Shown here piece after piece: positions 1-8,553 of a stretch of DNA of 64,000 nucleotides (position 1 is the first letter of the stretch; the number at the start of each line of letters is the position of its first letter). A program made the translations under genes and the position numbers. Under the pieces are notes generated by a model. The model did no database searches. It was given only the letters and a program-made list of their open reading frames with translations, and was not told where the DNA came from. This DNA is from Meloidogyne chitwoodi (Eukaryota; Nematoda; Chromadorea; Rhabditida; Meloidogynidae): contig JACZZP010000005.1 in assembly GCA_015183035.1 (NCBI GenBank), forward strand, positions 2,294,001-2,358,000, in the 5' to 3' direction.

Positions 1-863
1 CTCTGACTCAAGCGTCTCTGACTCAAGCGTCTCTGACTCAAGCGTCTCTGACTCAAGCGTCTCTGACTCAAGCGTCTCTGACTCAAGCGTCTCTGACTCA
101 AGCGTCTCTGACTCAAGCGTCTCTGACTCAAGCGTCTCTGACTCAAGCGTCTCTGACTCAAGCGTCTCTGACTCAAGCGTCTCTGACTCAAGCGTCTCTG
201 ACTCAAGCGTCTCTGACTCAAGCGTCTCTGACTCAAGCGTCTCTGACTCAAGCGTCTCTGACTCAAGCGTCTCTGACTCAAGCGTCTCTGACTCAAGCGT
301 CTCTGACTCAAGCGTCTCTGACTCAAGCGTCTCTGACTCAAGCGTCTCTGACTCAAGCGTCTCTGACTCAAGCGTCTCTGACTCAAGCGTCTCTGACTCA
401 AGCGTCTCTGACTCAAGCGTCTCTGACTCAAGCGTCTCTGACTCAAGCGTCTCTGACTCAAGCGTCTCTGACTCAAGCGTCTCTGACTCAAGCGTCTCTG
501 ACTCAAGCGTCTCTGACTCAAGCGTCTCTGACTCAAGCGTCTCTGACTCAAGCGTCTCTGACTCAAGCGTCTCTGACTCAAGCGTCTCTGACTCAAGCGT
601 CTCTGACTCAAGCGTCTCTGACTCAAGCGTCTCTGACTCAAGCGTCTCTGACTCAAGCGTCTCTGACTCAAGCGTCTCTGACTCAAGCGTCTCTGACTCA
701 AGCGTCTCTGACTCAAGCGTCTCTGACTCAAGCGTCTCTGACTCAAGCGTCTCTGACTCAAGCGTCTCTGACTCAAGCGTCTCTGACTCAAGCGTCTCTG
801 ACTCAAGCGTCTCTGACTCAAGCGTCTCTGACTCAAGCGTCTCTGACTCAAGCGTCTCTGACT
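1..863. repeat. 15-bp tandem repeat array 1 (57 perfect copies, open at window edge)
   Basis: The unit ctctgactcaagcgt repeats without a visible change from base 1 to 855, then breaks into a partial copy and unique sequence. The array enters the window from the left, so its true length is unknown. The unit is a multiple of three, so four of six frames stay open and a long ORF is no evidence of coding. On the minus strand the repeat would read as a five-residue Ser-Gln-Arg-(His/Arg)-Leu unit, but the flanking minus-strand frame at 870-990 is broken relative to array 2. Satellite DNA and a decayed repeat-protein gene are both possible. Confidence 0.95.
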
Positions 864-1061
864 AAGACTCCTCAGCACGACTACTCCTTTTTCGCCTGGC
901 ATCACTCGAGCAGCAGGGTTCGTCTCGTCATTGGAGCAGCATGGTTCGTCGGCATCACTGGAGCAGCAAAGGTTCGTCGACGTCCATATTTCAAGCAAAA
1001 TGCAGCAAGAAGCGTTGTTGTTTGTTTGTTGTTGAAATGTAGTAGCGTTGAAGACTGATCA

Positions 1062-1328
1062 AAATACAGGGTTTATATAGTATCCAAGTTCAAGTTTATT
1101 TTCAAGTTCTAAGTTCATTTTCAAGTTTTAAGTTCAAGTTTATTTTCAAGTTTCAAATCCAAGTTTATTTTCAAGTTCTAAGTTCATTTTCAAGTTTTAA
1201 GTTCAAACTCAAACCTTATTTCAAGTTGCAACCTTACTATAAAAACCCCCCATTTTCACTTCCCCCAATCACTTGTCTATAAAAAGCCAAACAAACAAAC
1301 ACACAAACATTCTCAATTATATAATTAG
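1062..1328. promoter_or_regulatory. Upstream module with outward-facing TATA boxes, copy 1
   Basis: A minus-strand TATA box (1072-1082) points at array 1 and is followed about 30 bp later by an initiator-like atcagtc. A plus-strand TATA box (1237-1245) points right, with a pyrimidine-rich tract and a second tataaaaa behind it. Between them lies a degenerate minisatellite of caagttt/attttcaag units. The same module occurs at 2882-3130 and, more diverged, at the astacin-gene promoters. Promoter function is inferred from layout only. Confidence 0.5.
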
Positions 1329-1329
1329 A

Positions 1330-1370
1330 CTAGCGGAGTTGGACGCCCTTCGGGCGTCCTCCTCCGCTAG
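1330..1370. other. GC-rich perfect hairpin
   Basis: A 9-bp outer stem (ctagcggag with ctccgctag) and an 8-bp inner stem (ggacgccc with gggcgtcc) are separated by a 2-nt internal loop and close on a TTC/UUCG-type loop. It is far more GC-rich than its surroundings. The second copy of the upstream module (3130) matches this region up to attaga and then lacks the hairpin, so the hairpin is a small insertion or loss between the two copies. Its role is unknown. Confidence 0.7.
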
Positions 1371-1587
1371 CAAAAAACAATAAACTTAAAATATCCTGAA
1401 CAATAAAAATATTTACACTTACAAACTTTTTAAAAAAACAAAACACATAAATACTGAGACAAATGTTTCTGACTTAAATGTCTCTTATACAAATTCAAGC
1501 ACCCCTGACTCAATGTCTCTTATTCAGAATCAAATGTCTCTCACTCAGACTCAGTGTCTCACTTAAGTGCCTCTTACTCAGACTCAA

Positions 1588-2796
1588 CTATCTCTTAATC
1601 AAACTCACGTTTGTCTTACTCATCTTTCTCAGCTTCAAGTGCCTCTTACGTAGACTCAAGTGTCTCTGACTCAAGTGTCTCTGACTCAAGTGTCTCTGAC
1701 TCAAGTGTCTCTGACTCAAGTGTCTCTGACTCAAGTGTCTCTGACTCAAGTGTCTCTGACTCAAGTGTCTCTGACTCAAGTGTCTCTGACTCAAGTGTCT
1801 CTGACTCAAGTGTCTCTGACTCAAGTGTCTCTGACTCAAGTGTCTCTGACTCAAGTGTCTCTGACTCAAGTGTCTCTGACTCAAGTGTCTCTGACTCAAG
1901 TGTCTCTGACTCAAGTGTCTCTGACTCAAGTGTCTCTGACTCAAGTGTCTCTGACTCAAGTGTCTCTGACTCAAGTGTCTCTGACTCAAGTGTCTCTGAC
2001 TCAAGTGTCTCTGACTCAAGTGTCTCTGACTCAAGTGTCTCTGACTCAAGTGTCTCTGACTCAAGTGTCTCTGACTCAAGTGTCTCTGACTCAAGTGTCT
2101 CTGACTCAAGTGTCTCTGACTCAAGTGTCTCTGACTCAAGTGTCTCTGACTCAAGTGTCTCTGACTCAAGTGTCTCTGACTCAAGTGTCTCTGACTCAAG
2201 TGTCTCTGACTCAAGTGTCTCTGACTCAAGTGTCTCTGACTCAAGTGTCTCTGACTCAAGTGTCTCTGACTCAAGTGTCTCTGACTCAAGTGTCTCTGAC
2301 TCAAGTGTCTCTGACTCAAGTGTCTCTGACTCAAGTGTCTCTGACTCAAGTGTCTCTGACTCAAGTGTCTCTGACTCAAGTGTCTCTGACTCAAGTGTCT
2401 CTGACTCAAGTGTCTCTGACTCAAGTGTCTCTGACTCAAGTGTCTCTGACTCAAGTGTCTCTGACTCAAGTGTCTCTGACTCAAGTGTCTCTGACTCAAG
2501 TGTCTCTGACTCAAGTGTCTCTGACTCAAGTGTCTCTGACTCAAGTGTCTCTGACTCAAGTGTCTCTGACTCAAGTGTCTCTGACTCAAGTGTCTCTGAC
2601 TCAAGTGTCTCTGACTCAAGTGTCTCTGACTCAAGTGTCTCTGACTAAGACTCCTCAGCAAGACTCCTCCTTTTTCGTCTGGCGTCACTGGAGCAGCAGG
2701 GTTCGTCGGCGTCACTGGAGCAGCAGGGTTCGTCGGCGTCACTGGAGCAGCAGGGTTCGTCGGCGTCACTGGAGCAGCAGGGTTCGTCGGCGTCAT
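1588..2796 (-). CDS. Possible tandem-repeat protein (Pro-rich head, His-Leu-Ser-Gln-Arg repeats)
   Basis: On the minus strand a frame starting at the first in-frame ATG (2796) encodes four 9-residue Thr-Pro-Thr-Asn-Pro-Ala-Ala-Pro-Val units (27-bp repeats at 2685-2795), a short linker, then about 65 five-residue repeats and a basic tail, roughly 400 aa. A minus TATA box (2903-2913) lies just upstream. There is no signal peptide and no recognisable domain. The frame can stay open simply because both repeat lengths are multiples of three, and other frames are open too. Array 1 looks like a related locus whose frame is broken. Coding is plausible but unproven. Confidence 0.3.
   Translation of the reverse strand: MTPTNPAAPVTPTNPAAPVTPTNPAAPVTPTNPAAPVTPDEKGGVLLRSLSQRHLSQRHLSQRHLSQRHLSQRHLSQRHLSQRHLSQRHLSQRHLSQRHLSQRHLSQRHLSQRHLSQRHLSQRHLSQRHLSQRHLSQRHLSQRHLSQRHLSQRHLSQRHLSQRHLSQRHLSQRHLSQRHLSQRHLSQRHLSQRHLSQRHLSQRHLSQRHLSQRHLSQRHLSQRHLSQRHLSQRHLSQRHLSQRHLSQRHLSQRHLSQRHLSQRHLSQRHLSQRHLSQRHLSQRHLSQRHLSQRHLSQRHLSQRHLSQRHLSQRHLSQRHLSQRHLSQRHLSQRHLSQRHLSQRHLSQRHLSQRHLSQRHLSQRHLSQRHLSQRHLSQRHLSLRKRHLKLRKMSKTNVSLIKR
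1664..2638. repeat. 15-bp tandem repeat array 2 (65 perfect copies)
   Basis: The unit ctctgactcaagtgt repeats 65 times with no visible change. It differs from array 1 by one fixed base (t for c at unit position 13). Degenerate relatives of the unit extend left to about 1460. The right end breaks at the same unit position as array 1 (ctctgactaagactcctcag), so the two loci are tandem duplicates, each homogenised internally. Confidence 0.95.
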
Positions 2797-2881
2797 TTGA
2801 GCAGCAAGGTTCTTCCGACGTCCATATCTCAAGCAAAATGCAGCAAAAAGCGTTGTTTGTTGTTGAAATGTAGTAGCGTTG

Positions 2882-3130
2882 AAGACTGATCAAAATACAT
2901 GGTTTATATAGTATCCAAGTTCAAGTTTATTTTCAAGTTTTAAGTTCAAGTTTATTTTCAAGTTTCAAATCCGTTTATTTTCAAGTTCGAAGTTCATTTT
3001 CAAGTTTTAAGTTCAAACTTAAACCTTATTTCAAGTTGCAAACCCTACTATAAAAACCCCCCATTTTCACTTCCCCCAATCACTTGTCTATAAAAAGCCA
3101 AACAAACACACAAACATTCTCAATTATATA
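2882..3130. promoter_or_regulatory. Upstream module with outward-facing TATA boxes, copy 2
   Basis: This is a close copy of 1062-1328: minus TATA at 2903-2913, a caagttt/attttcaag minisatellite, plus TATA at 3048-3056 and a conserved pyrimidine tract followed by tataaaaagcc. No gene was found to the right, so the rightward TATA may be vestigial. Confidence 0.5.
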
Positions 3131-4684
3131 ATTAGATTAAAATATTTAATCTTAGCAAAAGCTAAGACTGACAAAAATATCAAATACTCAAGCAACCGAC
3201 ACTAGAATTAAAATGCTAGTAAATCCATTGGGTCTATTGCTAATAAATCCATTGTGTCTAATATCTTTTTATTAATTTAAAATTTAATACTTTGTAATTA
3301 AAATTTTTTATTTAATCATAAAATTTGATTATTGCATAATAATGATTTTCCAAAAAGTGGACAACTAAAATAATTAGGTTTAAAAGTTGCAATATTTAAC
3401 AGTATTCTTCTTCTTGTATTTTTGTAAGTCAAAGTATAATTGACTAAATTAAAATATTCAGTTAGCATGCAAAAAAAACATATACCTAAATCACGAATCT
3501 AAAAAATAAATTTATGAATATTTCAAAATTGTTCTTCAATTAATTTGTTTTTACAGAAAATTAGAATTAGATAAATTTTATTATTAATTTCCGAAATGTC
3601 CTCAATAGTCAAAAAGATAAAAATGACAATTTTTGCCTTATTTCCTATATTTAAAAAAAATAATTAGGGACCTAACTTGCCTTTCATTTTAAAAAGAATT
3701 TTAAAGAAAAATAAAATTAGTAAAAATAATTTTTTAGAAAAATTAATTTTACCTTGGAATAAAATATCCAAAAAATGTAATCAAAATATTTAATAAAAAT
3801 TTAGAAAAGTTATTTATGGGCAAGATTCACGTAAATAATATTACGAAATTTTAGCCTAAGCAATGCTTGGCTTACAAAAATAAGATCTTCGAAAATCGAA
3901 TTGCATCAAAAAATAATCTATAAATTATTTAAAATGTTTTTTCTTTGAATAATTCGATATGATGAAAATAAAAAGCAAAAAATCAAAAATAATTATTGAA
4001 TGGATCATTTCTTCACTCTAAATTGTTTATAAAATTAATTCATCCATCTCTAATCGAAGTGGACAGAAAACATTTAAATTTGCCAAAGAAGTATTTGGCA
4101 TACAAAAATATACACATAGAACAACGACCAGCATCACAACTTAATATTTTTAAAATTTATAAATTTAATATAGAAATTATATTTAAATATTTACTATTAA
4201 TTAATACATTATTTAATAACATTATTTAGATTATTTAAAATTATGTATATAAAACTATATAAATGTCTTTATCGATAAAAGGATTATATAACAAAAAAAC
4301 AATTTTTAGCTTTTCTTCAAAACCAATGGAAACTGCGAAAACATAAAAATTAATTTAAAATTTAATTAAATTTATTTAATGAAATTATTAATTTCAAAAA
4401 GTTGGTTAATAATTTAATTGTGAAATTTTTAACAAAAATATAAATAAATAATAATAAATTATTTATAATAATTTAAATTTTAGTTTATTTATTTTAGATT
4501 TAATTTTAATAAGATAACAAATTTAATTTTTATCAAATTAAAAAATTGGAATGATGTTTTTTAAAGTATCACAGTTTAATTTTAAAAGTTAGCATAGAAA
4601 AACAATTTAAACGAACAAATTAGAATTAAGGAACTGTGTGTAATTTATAAAATAATATTTTAATAATTAATAATCATTTAATTT
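3131..4684. other. AT-rich intergenic region, no gene recognised
   Basis: Long A and T runs with no supported exon. An open stretch at 3999-4229 (plus) lacks a usable ATG, splice context or recognisable domain and is left uncalled. Confidence 0.6.
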
Positions 4685-5743
4685 CTAATCTTTTTTATCT
4701 TTATGCTCATGGCAAGTCCAACTATCAGCCATAATCCAATCTCCTTCTGGAGTCTCCCAATACCAATTAGATTCATCGGAACCTTCCACTTTCTAAATTT
4801 ATTATTTTATTAAATTATTTTATTTTTTTTTACTTAAATTTATAAATATAATTTAGCAAATTTTATTTGAATCATATTTTTTTAATGACCTTGCAGTAAA
4901 TTTCTGCTGCATTGTAACACTCTGGCCAACATTTCACGTTGTTAACGGTATATTCACCATTTATCTATTTTTGAAAAATTAGATATAACATTTTTATCTT
5001 ATATTTATAAATTTAATGACAAAATGGTCTTTTTTAGAAAATTTTAAGAGGAAAATGACCTATTCGTTTAACGAAAACAATGTTGGTGCTTGTCCAGTTT
5101 ATGAGTCCAATGAGCTTTTATGAGTCCAATCAAAATATATGAGTCAAATCAAAGTATTTTCGTCAATCAGGGAGAAGTGGGGAGGACCTATTTTATAATT
5201 CCAACACTTTTAAATATTTACAAATCATATGTCATTCGAAAAAGCTCTTCGGGCTTGGTAGAATGAGACCAAAATAGTCTAAGTTGAACAAATTTAAACT
5301 AAGTTATACTAATTAAAACTTAGTTAATAAAACTTTTTGAGCAGCCTTGGTAATCATCTAAAATGGACTTACTCCTCCCTATGATTTTTCAATATTCAAG
5401 GACCTATATCCTGACTCATAATTATTTTTGCACGTCGAATCTAATCTCATTCTACTTAGCTCGATGAAACGAAAAGAATAGTTTGTATTTTTTCGCTGAA
5501 AAAAATTTTTCAAAAAATTAAAGTACTTGAAGGAAAATTATAGTTAGATAATTTCATTGGACTCATAAACTGGACAAGCACCACAATGTTTATATTTTGA
5601 ATAATTTAAAAAATTACTTTCGATATATATTTCACTTCGCAAACTATAGTTACATGAGGTCCATAATACGGCGTAAATTTTCTTGTATGAAAATTAACCA
5701 ATTTTGTGTTTTTAGTATGCATATCACCATGAAATACTGAACT
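4685..5743 (-). pseudogene. Severed 3' end of astacin gene A (last two exons and a split exon)
   Basis: Three pieces match the C-terminal exons of the intact paralogue B: the second half of a split exon (5743-5618), a Cys-rich exon (4964-4890) and the last exon (4792-4685, stop TAG). The last exon contains GSDESNWYWETPEGDW, almost the same as in B. Splice sites and phases agree with B. The first half of the split exon lies 12.7 kb away at 18454-18411, beyond the retrotransposon. These exons encode the small Cys-containing C-terminal domain after CUB and can reach gene A transcripts only if the whole element is bypassed. Confidence 0.9.
5085..5582. mobile_element. hAT-like MITE (498 bp) in an intron of gene A
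   Basis: Terminal inverted repeats of about 29 bp (ggtgcttgtccagtttatga and onward) match perfectly at both ends. The flanks carry an exact 8-bp duplication, acaatgtt, at 5077-5084 and 5583-5590, as expected for hAT-superfamily transposition. There is no internal coding frame, so it is non-autonomous. Short atgagtccaatc-type repeats lie inside the left end. Confidence 0.9.
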
Positions 5744-5748
5744 GTGTA
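5744..5748. repeat. Target-site duplication gtgta, left copy
   Basis: The five bases gtgta directly before the left LTR are repeated at 18411-18415 directly after the right LTR. A 5-bp duplication is typical of Ty3/Gypsy integrases. Confidence 0.85.
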
Positions 5749-6018
5749 TCTTAAAAACCAGCTCTGGCTGGAGGCGTTGGGTCCCGAGAGTTGAGGAGTC
5801 AACTCCCGGGACGCGCCTTTTTTGATACCTTTAACAGAAAACTCCCAATAAAGTTTTATCACAATTTAAATAAAAAAAATATAATATATGGAGTTTTAAA
5901 GGGGAGGGAGAACCAGCCTAATCGGTTGGTGTGTTAATTAAAGACTGGGCTTTATTTGCTGATTTTCTCTTCCCTTTTATTTCCCAAAAGTTGGGCGGGG
6001 AATTTTCGGACTATGACA
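5749..6018 (-). repeat. 3' LTR (270 bp)
   Basis: Identical to 18141-18410. On the element strand it starts TGTCATAG. It contains AATAAA, a TATATTATATT box and a 14-bp-stem hairpin (5781-5812) near its 3' end. Confidence 0.95.
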
Positions 6019-6026
6019 TTCTCTTC
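6019..6026 (-). other. Polypurine tract
   Basis: The element strand reads GAAGAGAA directly before the TGTCATAG start of the 3' LTR, the expected position for plus-strand DNA priming. It is short and preceded by CGCG. Confidence 0.65.
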
Positions 6027-8310
6027 GCGGGGGTTAGAACGTGAGGGACAGTGCGGGGTTATTTCACTTTTCTTTATTCGACATCTTTCTTATGAAGTTG
6101 AAGCCAGTGATGGGAAAGTTCCAAAATTTCCACTGGACCCGAAATTTCGTTTTCCAATTTTTGCAAAATATATATCTTTGGCGTTCTGTTTTTATGACAA
6201 TTTCTCCTTATTTCTTTATATAAAAACTATTTTCTATCAAAAATTTTCATTTCTCATCACTTTCACATTTTATTAATTCCCTTTTTCTAGTCGTGTTTAT
6301 TTCCATTTTTTTTTTTTAATTGATTTTCGTCTAAATTTTTATTACGAAGTAAACATTTAATTTCTTCTTTGACATAATTATGTTCCATATTTTGTTTTGA
6401 TTTTACACTTTCCTAAACTTTCTAATTCACGCGTTTTCTATGCCTTTTTATTTCGTCTTTCGTTTTTAGGTTTCCTTTCAGCTTCAATCTTACCCCTTTC
6501 TTTCTTATTCCGATTTTATTTTATTTTCCGATTTTGCCCGTCACTGGTAGGCTTCGTTGCCAATTGTCACTTTACCCAAATGTCGCACGCGCTTTTGTCC
6601 ATTTCTCATTCCCTCTTCTTCAGCATTTCTTATTGATTTTAATGGCGTCCATTCACTCTTCCCCTCTTATTTCGCTTTCCTCTATTTATTTTTATTCCAT
6701 ACCTCTTATGATAGTCTCTATTTCATTACAATTTATTTATTTTTAGTTTAAACGCAAATTTTAATGCTTCCATTTCTTCGTTCTGTTTATATTCAGGAAC
6801 AACTTGGATTTGGTATTTTCAGCTGCTATTCTATCAGGTTCCAAATTTTATCGTTTAAGAATATTTTTTTTTTTTTTTTTTTCAGGGCTCAAGGTCGAGG
6901 CTTGGGACAAGCCTCGGCCCGGATTAGCCCTCCAACAGCTTGGTCTTCTGACAGTCGCCTTCTAGTTTCTGGTTCTGATTCACCGATGGTGAAGGATATG
7001 CCCATTGGATAAATAATTTCTCTTCCCAGGTTGATTATCTTCTTTTTGGTTTCCTTAATTCTTTTAAGCTCAGACAAATGCAAAGATGCAATCGAGAAAA
7101 TGTTAAACAGTCCGCCCGAACATTTGGTTTCAGATTCCCATTCTTATACTGCTGCCCGAACAATGCTTTGGCTTCATTTGACTTTCTCTTCAGGTGGAAA
7201 CACGGGCGAGGCAAATATATGGCTTCATCCTCCCCTTTTACTCTGTAGCATCTAATGCTACTGAACATTCTGGATTTGGTTACAGGTTTCTTTTGCTTTA
7301 ACTTTCTCCTGTTAATTTATTTATTTTTCATTCTTGGTCATCTTCCCAATGATTTCTAATGCTTTGGCAAGTGTCAGATGATGCTGTCTTGTGCTGTGTG
7401 AATTATATTACCAATGTTGGGAGAAGTGGAGTGCCTCATCCGTTTCTTGCTATAGACCTTCTGCATTAGTTGGTCAGCTTTTGATTATCAGGTTTATAAT
7501 TTAATGGCCCATGAGTTAAGCCATTTGGCTGTATTTGTCCAGCGGTGGCTGATAATACGTGTGGATGAGGGACGGAATTTATCCGTTCCTTATTTTACAT
7601 AATTCACGTCTAGTGCCCAACATTAATAATACTTATAATTGATATATTTTCTTTTCACAGGTTCAATTGGTCGTAATGTGCGTCAACAATTAGCATTGGC
7701 TTAGACAAGCTCCAGCTTCCATGGTTTAACGCAGACACTTCCTGGCGATTCTTTGGCCGGTACTTGCCTAACTATTGGGAGCTGAGGCTCCGAAGTCTGC
7801 TTTATCGGTCAGTTTAAAGGGTGCTTATGTAGTCTGCTCCGAGAACGGATACATAAGTACCCTCCTCATTACTTTTTCCTCTTATTTTTATATTTTTCTT
7901 TTATGGCGGTATCTTGTCGAGTGGACTTCTAACTGGATGACTCCTTTCTTCTGTTCCAGCTTTTCGGACGGTGCTTGTGTTTTGGTTAAACGGTTGGTCT
8001 GATTTTTATTCTGGGTGTCAATTTTTGGTGTATTTTGGCCTTTCCTTCTTGTTTTATTATTATTATTTTTTTTTTTTTCATTTCTTTACAATTTGACTGT
8101 CAACAACTTATTTTTGTTAGCTTCTATCCTCTATTTTTATTGCCTCCCTTTTGTATATTTTTTAACGCACTCCTTTCCTTTCCTCCGATTTTAAATTTGA
8201 ACCACCTGCAGCTTTTCACTCTTTTGCGCATTCTCAATAATTTCCCAAAATCACTCTTTAATTTAAATTTCTTTCCAAATTCTTATTTTAAAATTATTCT
8301 ATTAATTAAA
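6027..8310. other. 3' internal region of the retrotransposon, no confident gene
   Basis: About 2.3 kb between the polyprotein stop and the polypurine tract. The plus strand is pyrimidine-rich like the rest of the element, but islands at roughly 6890-7260 and 7640-7840 have coding-like composition. Several plus-strand acceptor-like sites are visible, for example a long T run ending in ttcag just before 6887 and cttcccag at 7029. Open pieces exist on both strands; none was recognised. It could be 3' UTR, upstream exons of the antisense gene proposed below, or captured sequence. Confidence 0.4.
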
Positions 8311-8401
8311 ATGTTCATTATTTATCTTCTTTTGGTTTCTTCTTTAAATTTTTGTATTTCTACTTATACGGATGAGATATCTGACACTAACCCCGCACTT
8401 G
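8311..8401 (+). CDS. Possible first exon of an antisense gene: signal peptide
   Basis: Opposite to the polyprotein, an ATG at 8311 opens a 30-codon frame. Its first 17 residues look like a signal peptide (MFIIYLLLVSSLNFCIS), and it reaches a gtaaaa donor at 8402 in phase 1. That phase fits the acceptor at 17311 and would join it in frame to the membrane-anchor exon at 17312-17610, giving a 129-aa type I membrane protein. The implied 8.9-kb intron contains the entire gag-glycoprotein-pol frame. The pairing is an inference from phase and topology. A chance ORF is possible in this T-rich strand. Confidence 0.3.
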
Positions 8402-8553
8402 GTAAAATTTTATGAATTAATATTGTGATAAAGGGCATTACAATAAAATATTTTAACTAATTAACTTAAGTGGGAATGTTAACAATTTCTAATCTAAAGT
8501 AAAAGTTTCTAATCTACACGGTTAAATCCCATCACCAATTTTCTTCTCCTCTT

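Noticed and set aside
1..2638. CRISPR-like regular repeats
   Set aside because: Units are contiguous 15-mers with no spacers, in eukaryotic-looking DNA.
1611..2889. Plus-strand repeat proteins (Ser-Val-Ser-Asp or Val-Ser-Leu-Thr-Gln repeats)
   Set aside because: These frames are open only because the unit is 15 bp; no start context, signal peptide or promoter pointing that way favours them.
3996..4229. 77-codon plus-strand frame
   Set aside because: Starts on TTG, no recognisable domain, no splice partners; AT-rich chance frame.
5650..5862. 70-codon minus-strand frame across the LTR edge
   Set aside because: It joins LTR sequence to a gene A exon fragment in a frame different from the gene; a by-product of the insertion.
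8035..8310. Upstream part of the 126-codon plus-strand frame before the ATG at 8311
   Set aside because: Phe/Ile/Leu-rich translation of pyrimidine tracts; only the ATG-started end has a signal-peptide and donor context.
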